From Psychrobacillus psychrotolerans (lineage in GTDB: Bacteria > Bacillota > Bacilli > Bacillales_A > Planococcaceae), in assembly GCF_900115805.1 (NCBI RefSeq), contig NZ_FOXU01000006.1:62001-126000 (forward strand): a stretch of 64,000 bases of DNA, read 5' to 3'. Each line of letters opens with the position of its first letter. Position 1 is the first letter of the stretch. Below are positions 29,794-39,934 of this stretch, piece after piece. Under the pieces are notes generated by a model, which saw only the letters and a list, made by a program, of their open reading frames with translations, made no database searches and was not told the DNA's origin. The position numbers were made by a program, and so were the translations under genes.

Positions 29794-29980
29794 ATACGAG
29801 TACTCCTTTAGTTTTGATATAGCATCGTATACAAAAGAAAAAATTATATTCATCTACTCAATCTTTATGAAGTCTTACCTACAGAAAAACTATGGTAAAC
29901 GTGTCGAACGACAAAGAAAAATGGAATAGTTATCATAGATTTGAATATGATAAAGCAACAAACCTAAAGGAGATAGTTAT

Positions 29981-30460
29981 ATGAAACAGCAAGAATTTTT
30001 GAAGATGGAGGAAGAGGAAAGAGTAAGTTTTATTAACCAGTTGTTAGTAGATACAAATGCTTCCAAGCTGGCAGATATTTCAAAGGAAGTCGGAATGAGT
30101 CCTTCATCTTTTAGTAAAAAAATGTCCGAGGGAGCTTACATGTACTCAAGATCTATGAAGCAATACGTCCCAAAAGGTAAAAGTAACAATTCAGTATCTA
30201 CAGAAGAAGTTATTAATTTCATCAAGGAGAACTTTCAAGATCTAAAAGGACTAATCGAGCGAGGGAAAAATATTGAGGAAGATGTATTAGTATTATCCCC
30301 AGAGGTAATTGTAAAAGGAGACAACATAGTTAAGAACATTCGAATTCCTAAGTATGTAAATGATCAATTCGCAAAACTTTGTGAAGACAAATTTTCTTAT
30401 TTGAAACTTCAGGATATACAAGCCCAAGCCCTGTGGGATTTCGTCAAGCGTTTTAAATAG
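29981..30460 (+). CDS. Putative DNA-binding regulator (159 aa)
   Basis: The N-terminus has a helix-turn-helix-like stretch (NASKLADISKEVGMSPSSFSKKMSEGAYMYSRSMKQYVP). The C-terminus (KNIRIPKYVNDQFAKLCEDKFSYLKLQDIQAQALWDFV) resembles a ribbon-helix-helix pattern. AAAGGAGATAG precedes ATG. It is likely a transcription factor of the island, divergent from the 29158 gene. The target is unknown. Confidence 0.55.
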   Translation: MKQQEFLKMEEEERVSFINQLLVDTNASKLADISKEVGMSPSSFSKKMSEGAYMYSRSMKQYVPKGKSNNSVSTEEVINFIKENFQDLKGLIERGKNIEEDVLVLSPEVIVKGDNIVKNIRIPKYVNDQFAKLCEDKFSYLKLQDIQAQALWDFVKRFK

Positions 30461-30464
30461 CAAA

Positions 30465-30495
30465 ACAGAAACCCCTCTAATTAGGGGTTTTATTA
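30465..30495 (+). terminator. Terminator after the putative regulator
   Basis: AAACCCCTCTAATTAGGGGTTT forms a hairpin (AAACCCCT/AGGGGTTT) followed by TATT. Confidence 0.65.
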
Positions 30496-30601
30496 ATATA
30501 TGTGCTTGGTAATCTCTTGCTTCTGTTTACTTCCTAACTAGATTAGAATAATAAATCTCCAACAGAATAGAATAACTGAATAATAAAACAGGAGGGGTTA
30601 C

Positions 30602-31057
30602 ATGAATCTAAATCAAATGGAGCGTTTCTTTGAAGCAAAAGGCAGTATGACGGCAATTGAGTTCGTTAGCATCGAATACTACTGTATTAGTGCAACTTTA
30701 GAACTGGCATTAGAGGCATTTCAGGACTTGAAGTATAAGTTTTACCAAGAAAATTATGCGGAAGAGACTGCTTATAATGAGTGGTGGCATAGAAATATCA
30801 ATCAGATAGCTATCTGTTTAGCGTACAATATGGTGTTAAATCTAAAGGAGGAAAATGGCGACATCTTAAAGCATTTCTATGGAAGTAACAAGTCGAACGA
30901 AATTACTTGTGCAAAGTTTGGTTTATCAGCAGAAGAACTATTTGAAATACGCTATGCTTTTTGTAGCAATTTAGCTAGTAAACTTTGGTATGGGAATAAG
31001 TCCATTCCTGAATCTTGTGAAATAGGTTTTCCTTACTTTCACCCTGAGCCATGGTAA
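30602..31057 (+). CDS. Unknown protein (151 aa)
   Basis: ACAGGAGGGGTTAC precedes ATG. The protein is acidic and helical, with many aromatic residues (YNEWWHRNINQIAICLAYNM and PYFHPEPW at the end). No domain is recognised. It has its own AT-rich promoter region and lies 302 bp before hsdM, so it may or may not relate to the restriction system. Confidence 0.6.
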   Translation: MNLNQMERFFEAKGSMTAIEFVSIEYYCISATLELALEAFQDLKYKFYQENYAEETAYNEWWHRNINQIAICLAYNMVLNLKEENGDILKHFYGSNKSNEITCAKFGLSAEELFEIRYAFCSNLASKLWYGNKSIPESCEIGFPYFHPEPW

Positions 31058-31359
31058 TAGAATACTCCTCACCTGACTTCCCAGTTTATGTGGAGTCAGG
31101 TTTTTTTGATGCTATTCAATAGAACTGTTTCTAGTTAAAGGTTGTGTTCGGAAGTAAACCGTACCTTTCTATATAATAGGTTTTCATGTGGATATTAACA
31201 TCAGAATTAAAGGCTAGATTGATATCGTGTGGAAATGTCAAAAATTAAAAGAAAAGATTTCCACCAATGACTCTTTAATGTTGTCTCCAAACCGGTCTCG
31301 CCTATGGTAATATTAAGGGGAAGAACTATATCTTAGAGCATCATATGGAGGAAAAACAC
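31058..31359. other. Intergenic region before hsdM
   Basis: A short hairpin (CCTGACTTCCCAGTTTATG.. with GGAGTCAGG, then TTTTTTT) ends the 30602 gene at about 31072-31107. The remainder holds no ORF and presumably the hsd promoter. Confidence 0.55.
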
Positions 31360-32853
31360 ATGGCACAACTAAGCCTACAAGAACTAGAATCTCATTTATG
31401 GAAATCTGCAGACATTTTACGTGGTTCTGTGGATTCTAGTGACTATAAAAGCTACATTTTTGGATTACTTTTCTTAAAAAGACTAAGTGACGTATTTGAG
31501 GAACATAGACATGAAATATTAAAAGAACACGGAGATGAAATTGGACAAATACTTGCGACTGATCAAGATCAATATCAATTCTTCGTACCAGAAGCTGCTC
31601 GTTGGGAAGCAATACGAAAACATGCTGAAAATATTGGTTCTGCAATCAATGTTGCTTTCGAATCATTAGAAAATGAAAATGTGACGCTAGAAGGAGTTCT
31701 TACCCCAATTGATTTCAACCGTAAAGAAGTATTAACAGACAGTGTTTTACAGCGATTGCTACAACACTTTGCTTTATTGGATTTAAGCAATGCAAACCTT
31801 TCAGAACCTGATATGTTAGGTCGAGCTTACGAGTACCTGATTAAGATGTTTGCAGACGATGCAGGTAAAAAAGGTGGAGAATTCTACACACCTACTAAAG
31901 TGGTTGAGCTAATTGTTAAATTAATCAAACCTCAAGAAGGAATGCGAGTATACGATCCAACTTGTGGGTCGGGGGGAATGTTAATTCAATCCGTCGATTA
32001 TGTAAAATCACAAGGTGGAAAACCACAATCACTCTCTTTATTTGGGCAAGAGAAAAACTTAGGTACATGGTCCATTGCTAAAATGAACCTGCTTTTACAC
32101 AATCTTCCTGACCATCGTATCGAAAAAGGAGATACGATACGTCAACCAAAACTAGTAGAAGACGGAGAAATCATGCTTTTTGACCGAGTAATTGCCAATC
32201 CACCATTTTCATTAAAGGAATGGGGCCGAGAGGAAGCAGAGCATGATCCATATGGTCGTTTTCAATTTGGTATTCCACCAAAAAACGCTGGAGACTACGC
32301 TTTTGTACAGCATATGATTGCATCCTTAAAAGCCGATGGAGTAGCAGGAGTTGTGATGCCTCATGGCATTCTATTCCGTGGTGGAGCAGAAGGTAAAATT
32401 CGTCAAGGATTATTAGAGAGTGATTTTATAGAAGCTGTTGTAGGACTACCTTCGAACCTTTTCTATGGTACAGGAATTCCAGCGTGTATTTTAGTATTCA
32501 ATCGAAATAAAGAACTAAAACGCAAGGGCAATGTTCTATTCATCGCCGCAGAAACAGAGTTTCAAGAAGGTAAAAATCAAAACACCCTTCGTGATGAGGA
32601 TGTAATAAAAATAGTTTCTGCTTTGAGTGCATATGTAGAAATTGAAAAATACGCAAGAGTAGTTTCAATAGAAGAAATACGGAACAATGATTACAACTTG
32701 AGTATTACGAGATATATTGATAAATCAGAGGAAGAAAAACAAGTAGATTTACAAGTAGTTATACAAGATATTTCAAACATAGAAAAAAAACACGAAAAAA
32801 TCAAAATAAAGTTGAATGACTACCTACGTGAACTAGGATTAGGTGAGATATGA
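31360..32853 (+). CDS. hsdM: Type I restriction-modification DNA methyltransferase subunit HsdM
   Basis: HsdM is the adenine-N6 methyltransferase of a type I system, working as M2S (modification) or R2M2S (restriction). The 497-residue protein has the helical N-terminal domain (LESHLWKSADILRGSVDSSDYKSYIFGLLFLKRLSD), the SAM-binding motif DPTCGSGGMLIQ, and the catalytic NPPFSLKEW. GGAGG lies 8 nt before ATG 31360. It overlaps hsdS by 4 bp (ATGA). Confidence 0.96.
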   Translation: MAQLSLQELESHLWKSADILRGSVDSSDYKSYIFGLLFLKRLSDVFEEHRHEILKEHGDEIGQILATDQDQYQFFVPEAARWEAIRKHAENIGSAINVAFESLENENVTLEGVLTPIDFNRKEVLTDSVLQRLLQHFALLDLSNANLSEPDMLGRAYEYLIKMFADDAGKKGGEFYTPTKVVELIVKLIKPQEGMRVYDPTCGSGGMLIQSVDYVKSQGGKPQSLSLFGQEKNLGTWSIAKMNLLLHNLPDHRIEKGDTIRQPKLVEDGEIMLFDRVIANPPFSLKEWGREEAEHDPYGRFQFGIPPKNAGDYAFVQHMIASLKADGVAGVVMPHGILFRGGAEGKIRQGLLESDFIEAVVGLPSNLFYGTGIPACILVFNRNKELKRKGNVLFIAAETEFQEGKNQNTLRDEDVIKIVSALSAYVEIEKYARVVSIEEIRNNDYNLSITRYIDKSEEEKQVDLQVVIQDISNIEKKHEKIKIKLNDYLRELGLGEI

Positions 32854-34076
32854 TGGTGGAAGAGCGTGAAGGTTATAAAATAACTGAACTCGGTGAAATA
32901 CCGGTTGAGTGGGAGATAAAAAGGTTAGAGGATGTTGTTTTGATATTAGATGGGAAGAGAAAACCCATTAAGAAAAATGATAGAAAACAAGGTGAAATCC
33001 CATATTATGGTGCAACAGGGATAATCGACTGGGTTAAGGATTATATTTTTAATGAGCCTCTCATTTTAGTTGGGGAAGATGGTGAAAATCTAAGATCACG
33101 AGTACTTCCAATGGCTTTTAAAGTTTCGGGAAAGACATGGGTGAATAATCATGCACATGTATTAAAACCTTCAGACGAAGCAAATATTGACTATCTTACA
33201 TACCACTTAGAATCACTTAATTATGAAGACTACATTACTGGGAGTGCACAGCCAAAGTTAAATCAAGCACAACTAAGGAAAATAATAATCTTACTCCCTT
33301 CCATAGAAGAACAACAAAAAATAGCTAAGGTTCTTTCAACAGTCGATGAGCAAGTAGATAATACACAGCATCTAATTGAAAAAGCAAAAGAGCTGAAAAA
33401 GGGTTTAATGCAGCAATTGCTAACAAAAGGTATCGGCCATACAAAATATAAACAAACAGAGCTTGGAGAAATTCCAGCAGAATGGAAACTAGTTTCCTTA
33501 GAAAGTATTTCGGAGAAAATTACTTACGGCTTTACTAACCCTATGCCTACAACAGTAGAAGGACCATTTATGATAACTGCTAAGGATATTAAAAAAGGAA
33601 GAATTAATTATGATACAGCTCGCAAGACGGATCTTATAAAATTTAATTCAGAATTAACGGAAAAAAGTAAACCGAGGTTAAATGATATATTAATTACAAA
33701 AGACGGAACTCTCGGTAGAATGGCTATAGTAGATACTGAAGATATTTGTATCAATCAATCGGTAGCATCAATAAGCTTAAAAAATAATGAAGTTGATGTA
33801 AAATATTTATTTTATCTTTTATCATCACCTAAAATTCAAAGTAGAATTCTACTTGACGCTGGTGGATCAACAATAAAACATATTTATATTAGCAAACTAG
33901 CAAAAATGGAAATTTTCATAGCTAACTCAATTGAAGAACAACAAAAAATTGCTTTAATACTTTCAACAGTTGACGAACAAATTGAAAGCTATGTACAAGA
34001 AAAAGCTAAATATAAAGAGCTTAAGAAAGGTTTAATGAAACAATTATTTACAGGTCAATTACGAGTGAAGCTGTAA
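32850..34076 (+). CDS. hsdS: Type I restriction-modification specificity subunit HsdS
   Basis: HsdS reads the bipartite target sequence. The 408-residue protein has two target-recognition domains, each opening with TELGEIPVEW or TELGEIPAEW. Each ends in a long-helix repeat (EEQQKIAKVLSTVDEQVDN..KAKELKKGLMQQLL and EEQQKIALILSTVDEQIES..YKELKKGLMKQLF), the usual internal duplication. Its start overlaps hsdM. Specificity cannot be predicted by eye. Confidence 0.95.
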   Translation: MMVEEREGYKITELGEIPVEWEIKRLEDVVLILDGKRKPIKKNDRKQGEIPYYGATGIIDWVKDYIFNEPLILVGEDGENLRSRVLPMAFKVSGKTWVNNHAHVLKPSDEANIDYLTYHLESLNYEDYITGSAQPKLNQAQLRKIIILLPSIEEQQKIAKVLSTVDEQVDNTQHLIEKAKELKKGLMQQLLTKGIGHTKYKQTELGEIPAEWKLVSLESISEKITYGFTNPMPTTVEGPFMITAKDIKKGRINYDTARKTDLIKFNSELTEKSKPRLNDILITKDGTLGRMAIVDTEDICINQSVASISLKNNEVDVKYLFYLLSSPKIQSRILLDAGGSTIKHIYISKLAKMEIFIANSIEEQQKIALILSTVDEQIESYVQEKAKYKELKKGLMKQLFTGQLRVKL

Positions 34077-34108
34077 GCCTTCGCTCTCTATGTAGGAGGT
34101 GAGTTGAA

Positions 34109-37036
34109 ATGAATCCTTTAGAATATTTAGAAGTGGAGCTGCCTTTTATTGAGCAGTTGAAAAGTTATGGATATATGCATATGGAAGGACCTCGGTTGGA
34201 ACAGGATCGTTCTTCGAGAGCAAGTATAGTGTTGGAGAAGCGTTTTGCGGATATAATCCGTAAGTTCAATCCTTGGATGGATGAACACAATGTAGAGAAA
34301 GTCGTAAAGCAATTTGTTTCTCCTCAAGTAGAGGGTGTTTGGCACGCAAATAAACTGATCTTTGATTGGTTATTTGGACAAGGTATTTCTGTTTTGCAAG
34401 ATGTTGGTACTGGGAAGAAAAATCAGACAGTGAAATTGTTTGATTTTGACCAAGTGGAAGAAAATGAGTTCCTTGTCGTTAATCAGTTGAGTATAGAAAA
34501 TGCTGCTGGTACGATACGTCCTGATATTCTTTTGTACATAAATGGGCTCCCTCTTGTATTGATTGAATGTAAAAGCCCAAAGCTACAAGTGGATAAACAG
34601 TTACCCGAAGGTGTTCGTCAATTTGAACGCTATATGGACACAAATGGAAAGCTCTTTTGGTATAACCAAATACTAATTGTCACGAGCCGAGATCGGGCTC
34701 GAGTTGGAACTGTATTCGGTAAAGCACAGCATTACGGACTATGGAAAGATCCATATCCATTAACTTTGGAGGATGTTGGAACTACTCGCTCGCAAGATGT
34801 ATTAGTCGCAGGGATGCTTCGCAAAGAAGCGATATTAGATTTAATGAGAAACTTCATTGTTTTTGATGGAAAAGTGAAAAAGTTAGCCCGTTACCAACAA
34901 TATCGTGCGGTAAACAAAGCAATTGAACGTATTATAAATGAAAGTAAACCTGTACTTCGTGGTGGGGTTGTTTGGCATACACAAGGCTCTGGAAAGTCAT
35001 TAACAATGGTCTATTTAGCTATGAAATTACGCCGCCAAACTAAATTAGAAAATCCCATGATTGTCATCGTAACAGACCGTCAAGATTTAGATGAACAAAT
35101 AACAACTACCTTCTCACAGTCAGGTTTTCCAAACCCAACCCAAGCTAGTTCGGTTGCGGACTTAAAACAGCAATTGGCAAAAGGTTCTGGAAGCACTGTC
35201 ATGACGCTCATCCAAAAGTTCCAAGGAGACGATGAGAAAGCTTTTCCTATCATTTCAGTGTCAGAGAATATTATTGTGATGACAGATGAATCACATCGTT
35301 CGCAGTATAAAGGTCTTGCTCTGAATATGAGGAAAGCTATGCCGAATGCGACGTTTATCGGATTTACAGGTACGCCAATTGATAAGGAAAAGCGATCCAC
35401 TACAGGGAAGTTTGGTTCATATATTGATAAATATACAATTGAACAAGCGGTAGAAGACGGTGCTACTGTGGCAATCTATTATGAGTCACGTTTACCGAAT
35501 CTTCATGTCAAAGGTGATTCCTTGGATGAATTATTTGCACGTTCCTTCCACGAGTACGATGAAGATGCGAGAGAAAAAATCAAACAAAAATATGTTAATG
35601 ATCAGTTGCTATTGACTGCACCAGAACGAATGCGAGAGATTGCGTTAGATATTGTACGTCATTTTGAAAGTAAAATATTAATTAATGGATATAAAGCTCA
35701 AGTGGTTGCAGTATCTCGTTATGCAGCAGTTCAATATAAGAAGTTAATTGATGAGTATGCAGCAGGACAGTTTGAAACAGCCGTTATCTTCTCTGCTGGC
35801 CAAAATGATTCAGAAGAAATGCGTGTGCATCATGTTTCGAAAGAAGAAGAAAAGCTTCTTATTGCACGCTTTAAAAAGCCCTTAGCTGAAGATAAACTTG
35901 CCATGCTCATTGTTTGTGATAAATTGCTGACTGGCTTCGATGCTCCTATTGAACAAGCGATGTACTTAGACAAACCCTTAAGAGAGCATAATTTATTGCA
36001 AGCAATTGCTAGAACGAACCGTAAGTATGACGCAAATAAGTCATATGGATTGATTGTTGATTATTTTGGTGTCTCACGCTTTCTAGATCAAGCACTAGAG
36101 ATTTTTAGTGCAAATGATATTCAAGGTGCACTAAAATCAGTTGATGATGAGCTACCTAGATTAGAACAACGCCACCGCACGGCAATGCGTTATTTCGATG
36201 GGTTAAAGGCGACTCAGTTAGAAGAAAGTATATTAAGACTTATCGATGAAGATATTCGTGCAGACTTTGATGTATCCTATAAACGATTTGCGGAGAGTAT
36301 GGATAAAGTATTACCTAGCCCTAAGGCAGAGAAGTTTGTTGGAGACTTGAAACGTCTTGGTGCAATTAGACAATTGGCTAAATCACGTTTTTCTATTGAT
36401 GATGGAATGGACATATCCGATTGCGGCGAAAAAGTTAGACAATTAGTTCACAATTATCTCCATTCTGAAGGCATTGATGCAAGAGATCCTGTTTCGATTT
36501 TAGATGTTTCCTTTAAAGAAGAAATAGAGAAAAATACAAAGCCTGAAACAAAAGCTGCACAGATGGAACATGCGATTAATAAAGAGATTTCTGTGCGAAT
36601 TGATGAAGATAAAGTATTTTACACCTCATTAAAACAAAAAGTAGAAGAATTGTTAGAACGTTATAAAGAACGTCAAATGACTATTTTTGAACTGTTAGAA
36701 AAGCTGGAAGAAATGCGTGAAGAACTAGTAGGAAAAGTGAATGGGCAAACTAAAAGCGGTTTATCCTACATGCAAGAACCCTATTATAACAAGTTACAAG
36801 AAGTATACGAGGATCGTGCTGAGTATGAATTAAAAGAAGTAGCAGTAAAGGTGCAACAATTTATCGAAGAAACGGTTACTCCAATCAGTGACTGGGCATC
36901 CAAAACAGACTTCAAACGAAAACTAACCGCTGACTTAAAGATTAAGTTGCTAAAAGAAAAGATGTCTATGGGAGATGCCTCTATGCTTACAGGCTATTTC
37001 GTAGCACTTGCAGAAAATCAATACGGGAAGAAATAA
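34109..37036 (+). CDS. hsdR: Type I restriction endonuclease subunit HsdR
   Basis: HsdR translocates DNA and cuts unmethylated targets. The 975-residue protein has an N-terminal PD-(D/E)xK nuclease (RPDILLYINGLPLVLIECKSP), then helicase motifs: Walker A TQGSGKSLTMVYLA, DESHRSQYKG, FIGFTGTPID, and LLTGFDAPIEQAMYLDKPLREHNLLQAIARTNR. A helical C-terminus follows. TAGGAGGTGAG precedes ATG. It completes the hsdMSR operon, so the system looks intact. Confidence 0.96.
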   Translation: MNPLEYLEVELPFIEQLKSYGYMHMEGPRLEQDRSSRASIVLEKRFADIIRKFNPWMDEHNVEKVVKQFVSPQVEGVWHANKLIFDWLFGQGISVLQDVGTGKKNQTVKLFDFDQVEENEFLVVNQLSIENAAGTIRPDILLYINGLPLVLIECKSPKLQVDKQLPEGVRQFERYMDTNGKLFWYNQILIVTSRDRARVGTVFGKAQHYGLWKDPYPLTLEDVGTTRSQDVLVAGMLRKEAILDLMRNFIVFDGKVKKLARYQQYRAVNKAIERIINESKPVLRGGVVWHTQGSGKSLTMVYLAMKLRRQTKLENPMIVIVTDRQDLDEQITTTFSQSGFPNPTQASSVADLKQQLAKGSGSTVMTLIQKFQGDDEKAFPIISVSENIIVMTDESHRSQYKGLALNMRKAMPNATFIGFTGTPIDKEKRSTTGKFGSYIDKYTIEQAVEDGATVAIYYESRLPNLHVKGDSLDELFARSFHEYDEDAREKIKQKYVNDQLLLTAPERMREIALDIVRHFESKILINGYKAQVVAVSRYAAVQYKKLIDEYAAGQFETAVIFSAGQNDSEEMRVHHVSKEEEKLLIARFKKPLAEDKLAMLIVCDKLLTGFDAPIEQAMYLDKPLREHNLLQAIARTNRKYDANKSYGLIVDYFGVSRFLDQALEIFSANDIQGALKSVDDELPRLEQRHRTAMRYFDGLKATQLEESILRLIDEDIRADFDVSYKRFAESMDKVLPSPKAEKFVGDLKRLGAIRQLAKSRFSIDDGMDISDCGEKVRQLVHNYLHSEGIDARDPVSILDVSFKEEIEKNTKPETKAAQMEHAINKEISVRIDEDKVFYTSLKQKVEELLERYKERQMTIFELLEKLEEMREELVGKVNGQTKSGLSYMQEPYYNKLQEVYEDRAEYELKEVAVKVQQFIEETVTPISDWASKTDFKRKLTADLKIKLLKEKMSMGDASMLTGYFVALAENQYGKK

Positions 37037-37048
37037 CCCCGAAACTAA

Positions 37049-37092
37049 TAACGGCAAGTATCATCAATTAACTGATGTTACATGCCGTTTTG
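37049..37092. terminator. Terminator between hsdR and the convergent peptidase gene
   Basis: AACGGCA..TCATCA pairs with TGATG..TGCCGTT around AATTAAC, followed by TTGTTAT. It overlaps the region just beyond the DUF45 gene stop and can serve both directions. Confidence 0.6.
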
Positions 37093-37818
37093 TTATATGT
37101 AAAGTGTTCTTCCATTTATTCTTAGCCATTCTTTCTTTTCTTCATAATTGGCCATTAGCATACTCAGAGTCTCCCAAAATTCATTTGAATGGTTCAGATG
37201 CTTTAAATGCACGAGCTCATGTGCTAATACATAATCGATTACTGATACAGGTGCTAGTAATAGTCGCCAGTTTATTAATACTTGCCCACCAGGCGTACAA
37301 CTACCCCATCTTTGTTGTTGCTCCTTTATTTTCACTTCCACTGGTTGTTTGTTTAACTTAATGGTAAAACGCTCAATACGTGATTTTATAAAGTCTTCAC
37401 CCTTTTCTCTAATCCATTGCTCATACAATGGAAATAAAGTATCTCTGTAGCTTTCTAAAGGCGTTCCGCAGGGTACTTGTCCAATAAATATTCCATGATG
37501 GAATCTAATAGAAGGAGTCAGTGTAGCTTCCACTATCTCTATTTTCAATCTATATTGTCTGCCTAAGTATGGTAACTTTTCTCCAGACAAAAATGAACGT
37601 TTGTAAATACCTTCATCCATTTCGCTAAAATGTTTTATTTGAGTACGAATCCATGGAGCTTTTTGGTACACCGTCGAATCTATTTTTTCTTGTGGTGTAT
37701 TAGTTGGTGCTGTCACACTTACCCCGTTAGAATCTACCGCTATTGCAATTGTTTTCCTACGGTTACTATGCTTTAAATTATAAGGGATTCTATTCATACC
37801 GAATTGAATATAATTCAT
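37093..37818 (-). CDS. DUF45 (YgjP-like) zinc metallopeptidase
   Basis: The 241-residue protein has the zincin motif HELVHLKHLNHSNEFW (HExxH with a third ligand further on). It also has the family phrases QQRWGSCTPGGQVLINWRLLLAP and DYVLAHE. DUF45 proteins are often encoded beside hsdR in type I loci, though their role is unclear. AAGGAGGGG precedes ATG. It is convergent with hsdR. Confidence 0.88.
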   Translation of the reverse strand: MNYIQFGMNRIPYNLKHSNRRKTIAIAVDSNGVSVTAPTNTPQEKIDSTVYQKAPWIRTQIKHFSEMDEGIYKRSFLSGEKLPYLGRQYRLKIEIVEATLTPSIRFHHGIFIGQVPCGTPLESYRDTLFPLYEQWIREKGEDFIKSRIERFTIKLNKQPVEVKIKEQQQRWGSCTPGGQVLINWRLLLAPVSVIDYVLAHELVHLKHLNHSNEFWETLSMLMANYEEKKEWLRINGRTLYI

Positions 37819-38535
37819 TCATAACCCCTCCTTAATCTCTTCTATACCAAGGATTAGTTTATATTCTATCATGAAGCCATTTTTATATAGGATACCTTAG
37901 TCTATCAATAGTTTGGAATAGGGCGGTTTAAGTAGGGGGCTATCCATAACTAATAATCAGGTAAAATTCCATCGTTAAATTATTTTAACTTCCCCTGGTA
38001 CGCCTTTATTCTCTTTAAAGCTTCACTATTTTCTTTTTCCATATGTGTTTAGCCTTTGAAATGAGCTATTTAATATGATTCAATCCGTTAATTGCACTTA
38101 TATGATTCCGTACTAAACCTACATTTTCTATGTACTTTCTGAGTTGGTAACTGTATGTATTTTAACATTTATTAACGCTTTTATCGACCACTTAAGGTTA
38201 AATAGTTCACGTGAGTAAAATATCCGAACTATTAGTACAGACGTTAATGGGGAACTTTTAGACACCGACTTGAAGAATAATTGTATGGGTTGGGTTATCA
38301 CAGTACTCATATAAAGAAATAATATACTAAATTGCATAATACTGTTCAACAGGAATTAAAAAAGGACGATTTCCACAAAAATGGTGAACGTCCTTATTCA
38401 ACTATAGAGTGCTTTACTTCAAGGAGAGCTAATGCCACTTTTTTTATATTAATTTATTTTTGGATATATATGTTAAAATGAAATAGAATATATTTCTCAC
38501 TTTACGTGTATTTATAACTTTAAGGAGGTTGACAG
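37819..38535. other. Gene-free region before the first HEPN gene
   Basis: About 700 bp with no ORF that has a start and ribosome site. A hairpin AAGGACG...CGTCCTT at about 38364-38396, followed by ATTC, is the only clear structure. The start of the next gene has TAAGGAGGTTGACAG. It may contain decayed sequence. Confidence 0.5.
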
Positions 38536-39741
38536 ATGAATCTTAGCTTTTTAAAACAAGATATAGTTAAAATTTGCAAAGAGTTGAACGAATTAGGAGA
38601 AGTAAGTTTTAAACATTCAATTCAATATGATGGTGTTTATATCCCTAAAGTATTTTTTAATAATGCAACTTATCAAAGTACCCTTGAAAAACTTATGAAA
38701 AATGAAGAACTTAGTAAACTATTATCTAATGCTATGATTGTAGGAACTTTTAATAAGCTAATAAAAAACCAGCTAAGTAACAGCAGCATACCTTTAACTG
38801 AAATTGTAAAAGAATTTGACAAGCTGGTAGAGAATATTATAATTTATAAAGTTTATGTACCTTTAAAGGGAATAGAGTTGTTTTCTGATAATGTAAACAT
38901 TTCAGAAAAAGTGAAAATTATAAAACTTGATAGCCAAAATATTAACGAATACCTCCCCTATGTTGGTCAGGATGATGATATTAATTTATTATTACCTACA
39001 GCTTTAGAGGTGGAAATTTCTACAGCGGATTTTGAAAAAGCTATGGAACAATCTATTGATATTGGTAAGTACGTTGTTAATTTTTTAAGATTGGTAGATT
39101 ACAATGGTTGGGATGAAGAAAACCTTTCTGTTAGGCTACCAGGATATGGATCAATTAAAGAGGGGCTGCGTGTTTTTACGGTAGATAGTGAAAAAAGAAA
39201 TGGAACTCTATCTATGCAAACTAAAAATGACGATACTGAATTTCTTGAACTAGATGAAACGACTTTAGAGGATATGGGTAGACTTGGAAGTAATATGTTT
39301 GGAAAACTTATTGACAAATACTTAGAATTTCAATTATTGGACTTAGAGCAATCCATATTACGTTCTATTATTTGGTTTGGTGAATCTAAGGTTGAAGTAG
39401 ATAATGTCGCTAGATTTATTAAATTAATGCTTTCAATTGAGTGCCTATTTAATACAAATAATTCTGATCCAATAACAGCTACCTTAAGAGATCGTATGGC
39501 ATTTACATTGGCGAATACAAAGGAAGAAAGAATGGTTATTGCCAAAAAAATGAATGATTTGTACAATTTACGTTCAAAAATTGTACACCACGGTAATTCA
39601 AGGATAAAGTTATTAGATTTATTAAATTTAGAAAACTTAGCTGCTGATGCAATTGTTCAATTTCTAACGAATGAAAAATTATTAGAAATAAAAACCAAAA
39701 AAGAATTACAACAATACTTCGAGGAATTAAAATATACTTAA
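38536..39741 (+). CDS. HEPN-motif protein (Apea-like), putative RNase
   Basis: The 401-residue protein has a C-terminal alpha-helical domain with LYNLRSKIVHHGN (R346 to H351), the R-x4-6-H motif of HEPN RNases of the Apea type. The preceding helices (FIKLMLSIECLFN, RDRMAFTLANTKEE) also match that family. The N-terminal 220 residues are unassigned. HEPN proteins in defence islands often cleave RNA in abortive infection. A ribosome site AAGGAGGTTGACAG precedes ATG. Function in this case is inference. Confidence 0.72.
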   Translation: MNLSFLKQDIVKICKELNELGEVSFKHSIQYDGVYIPKVFFNNATYQSTLEKLMKNEELSKLLSNAMIVGTFNKLIKNQLSNSSIPLTEIVKEFDKLVENIIIYKVYVPLKGIELFSDNVNISEKVKIIKLDSQNINEYLPYVGQDDDINLLLPTALEVEISTADFEKAMEQSIDIGKYVVNFLRLVDYNGWDEENLSVRLPGYGSIKEGLRVFTVDSEKRNGTLSMQTKNDDTEFLELDETTLEDMGRLGSNMFGKLIDKYLEFQLLDLEQSILRSIIWFGESKVEVDNVARFIKLMLSIECLFNTNNSDPITATLRDRMAFTLANTKEERMVIAKKMNDLYNLRSKIVHHGNSRIKLLDLLNLENLAADAIVQFLTNEKLLEIKTKKELQQYFEELKYT

Positions 39742-39934
39742 TTCCATAGGTAACTTGAGTGTTATTAGGATGTAATGATTTTTTACTAACGGGTGCTTAT
39801 TGAAATTGAGAGCTGATAATACAGCTCTTTTTCTTTCATCTAAAGCTACAGGTTAGGTAGGTAATCAAATAAAGAGTGGATAAGCCAAAAAAGTCTATAT
39901 GACTCTTATGCATTATAGAAATGGAGATGATTTT
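39742..39934. other. Spacer between the two HEPN genes
   Basis: The 193-bp spacer holds a weak hairpin (GAGAGCTGATAATACAGCTCTTTTTC, arms GAGCTG/CAGCTC) at about 39808-39833, so the genes may be separately terminated. No other ORF is seen. Confidence 0.45.

Noticed and set aside
38128-38349. 73-codon minus-strand ORF before the first HEPN gene
   Set aside because: It lacks a ribosome site and a convincing composition. It is probably non-coding.
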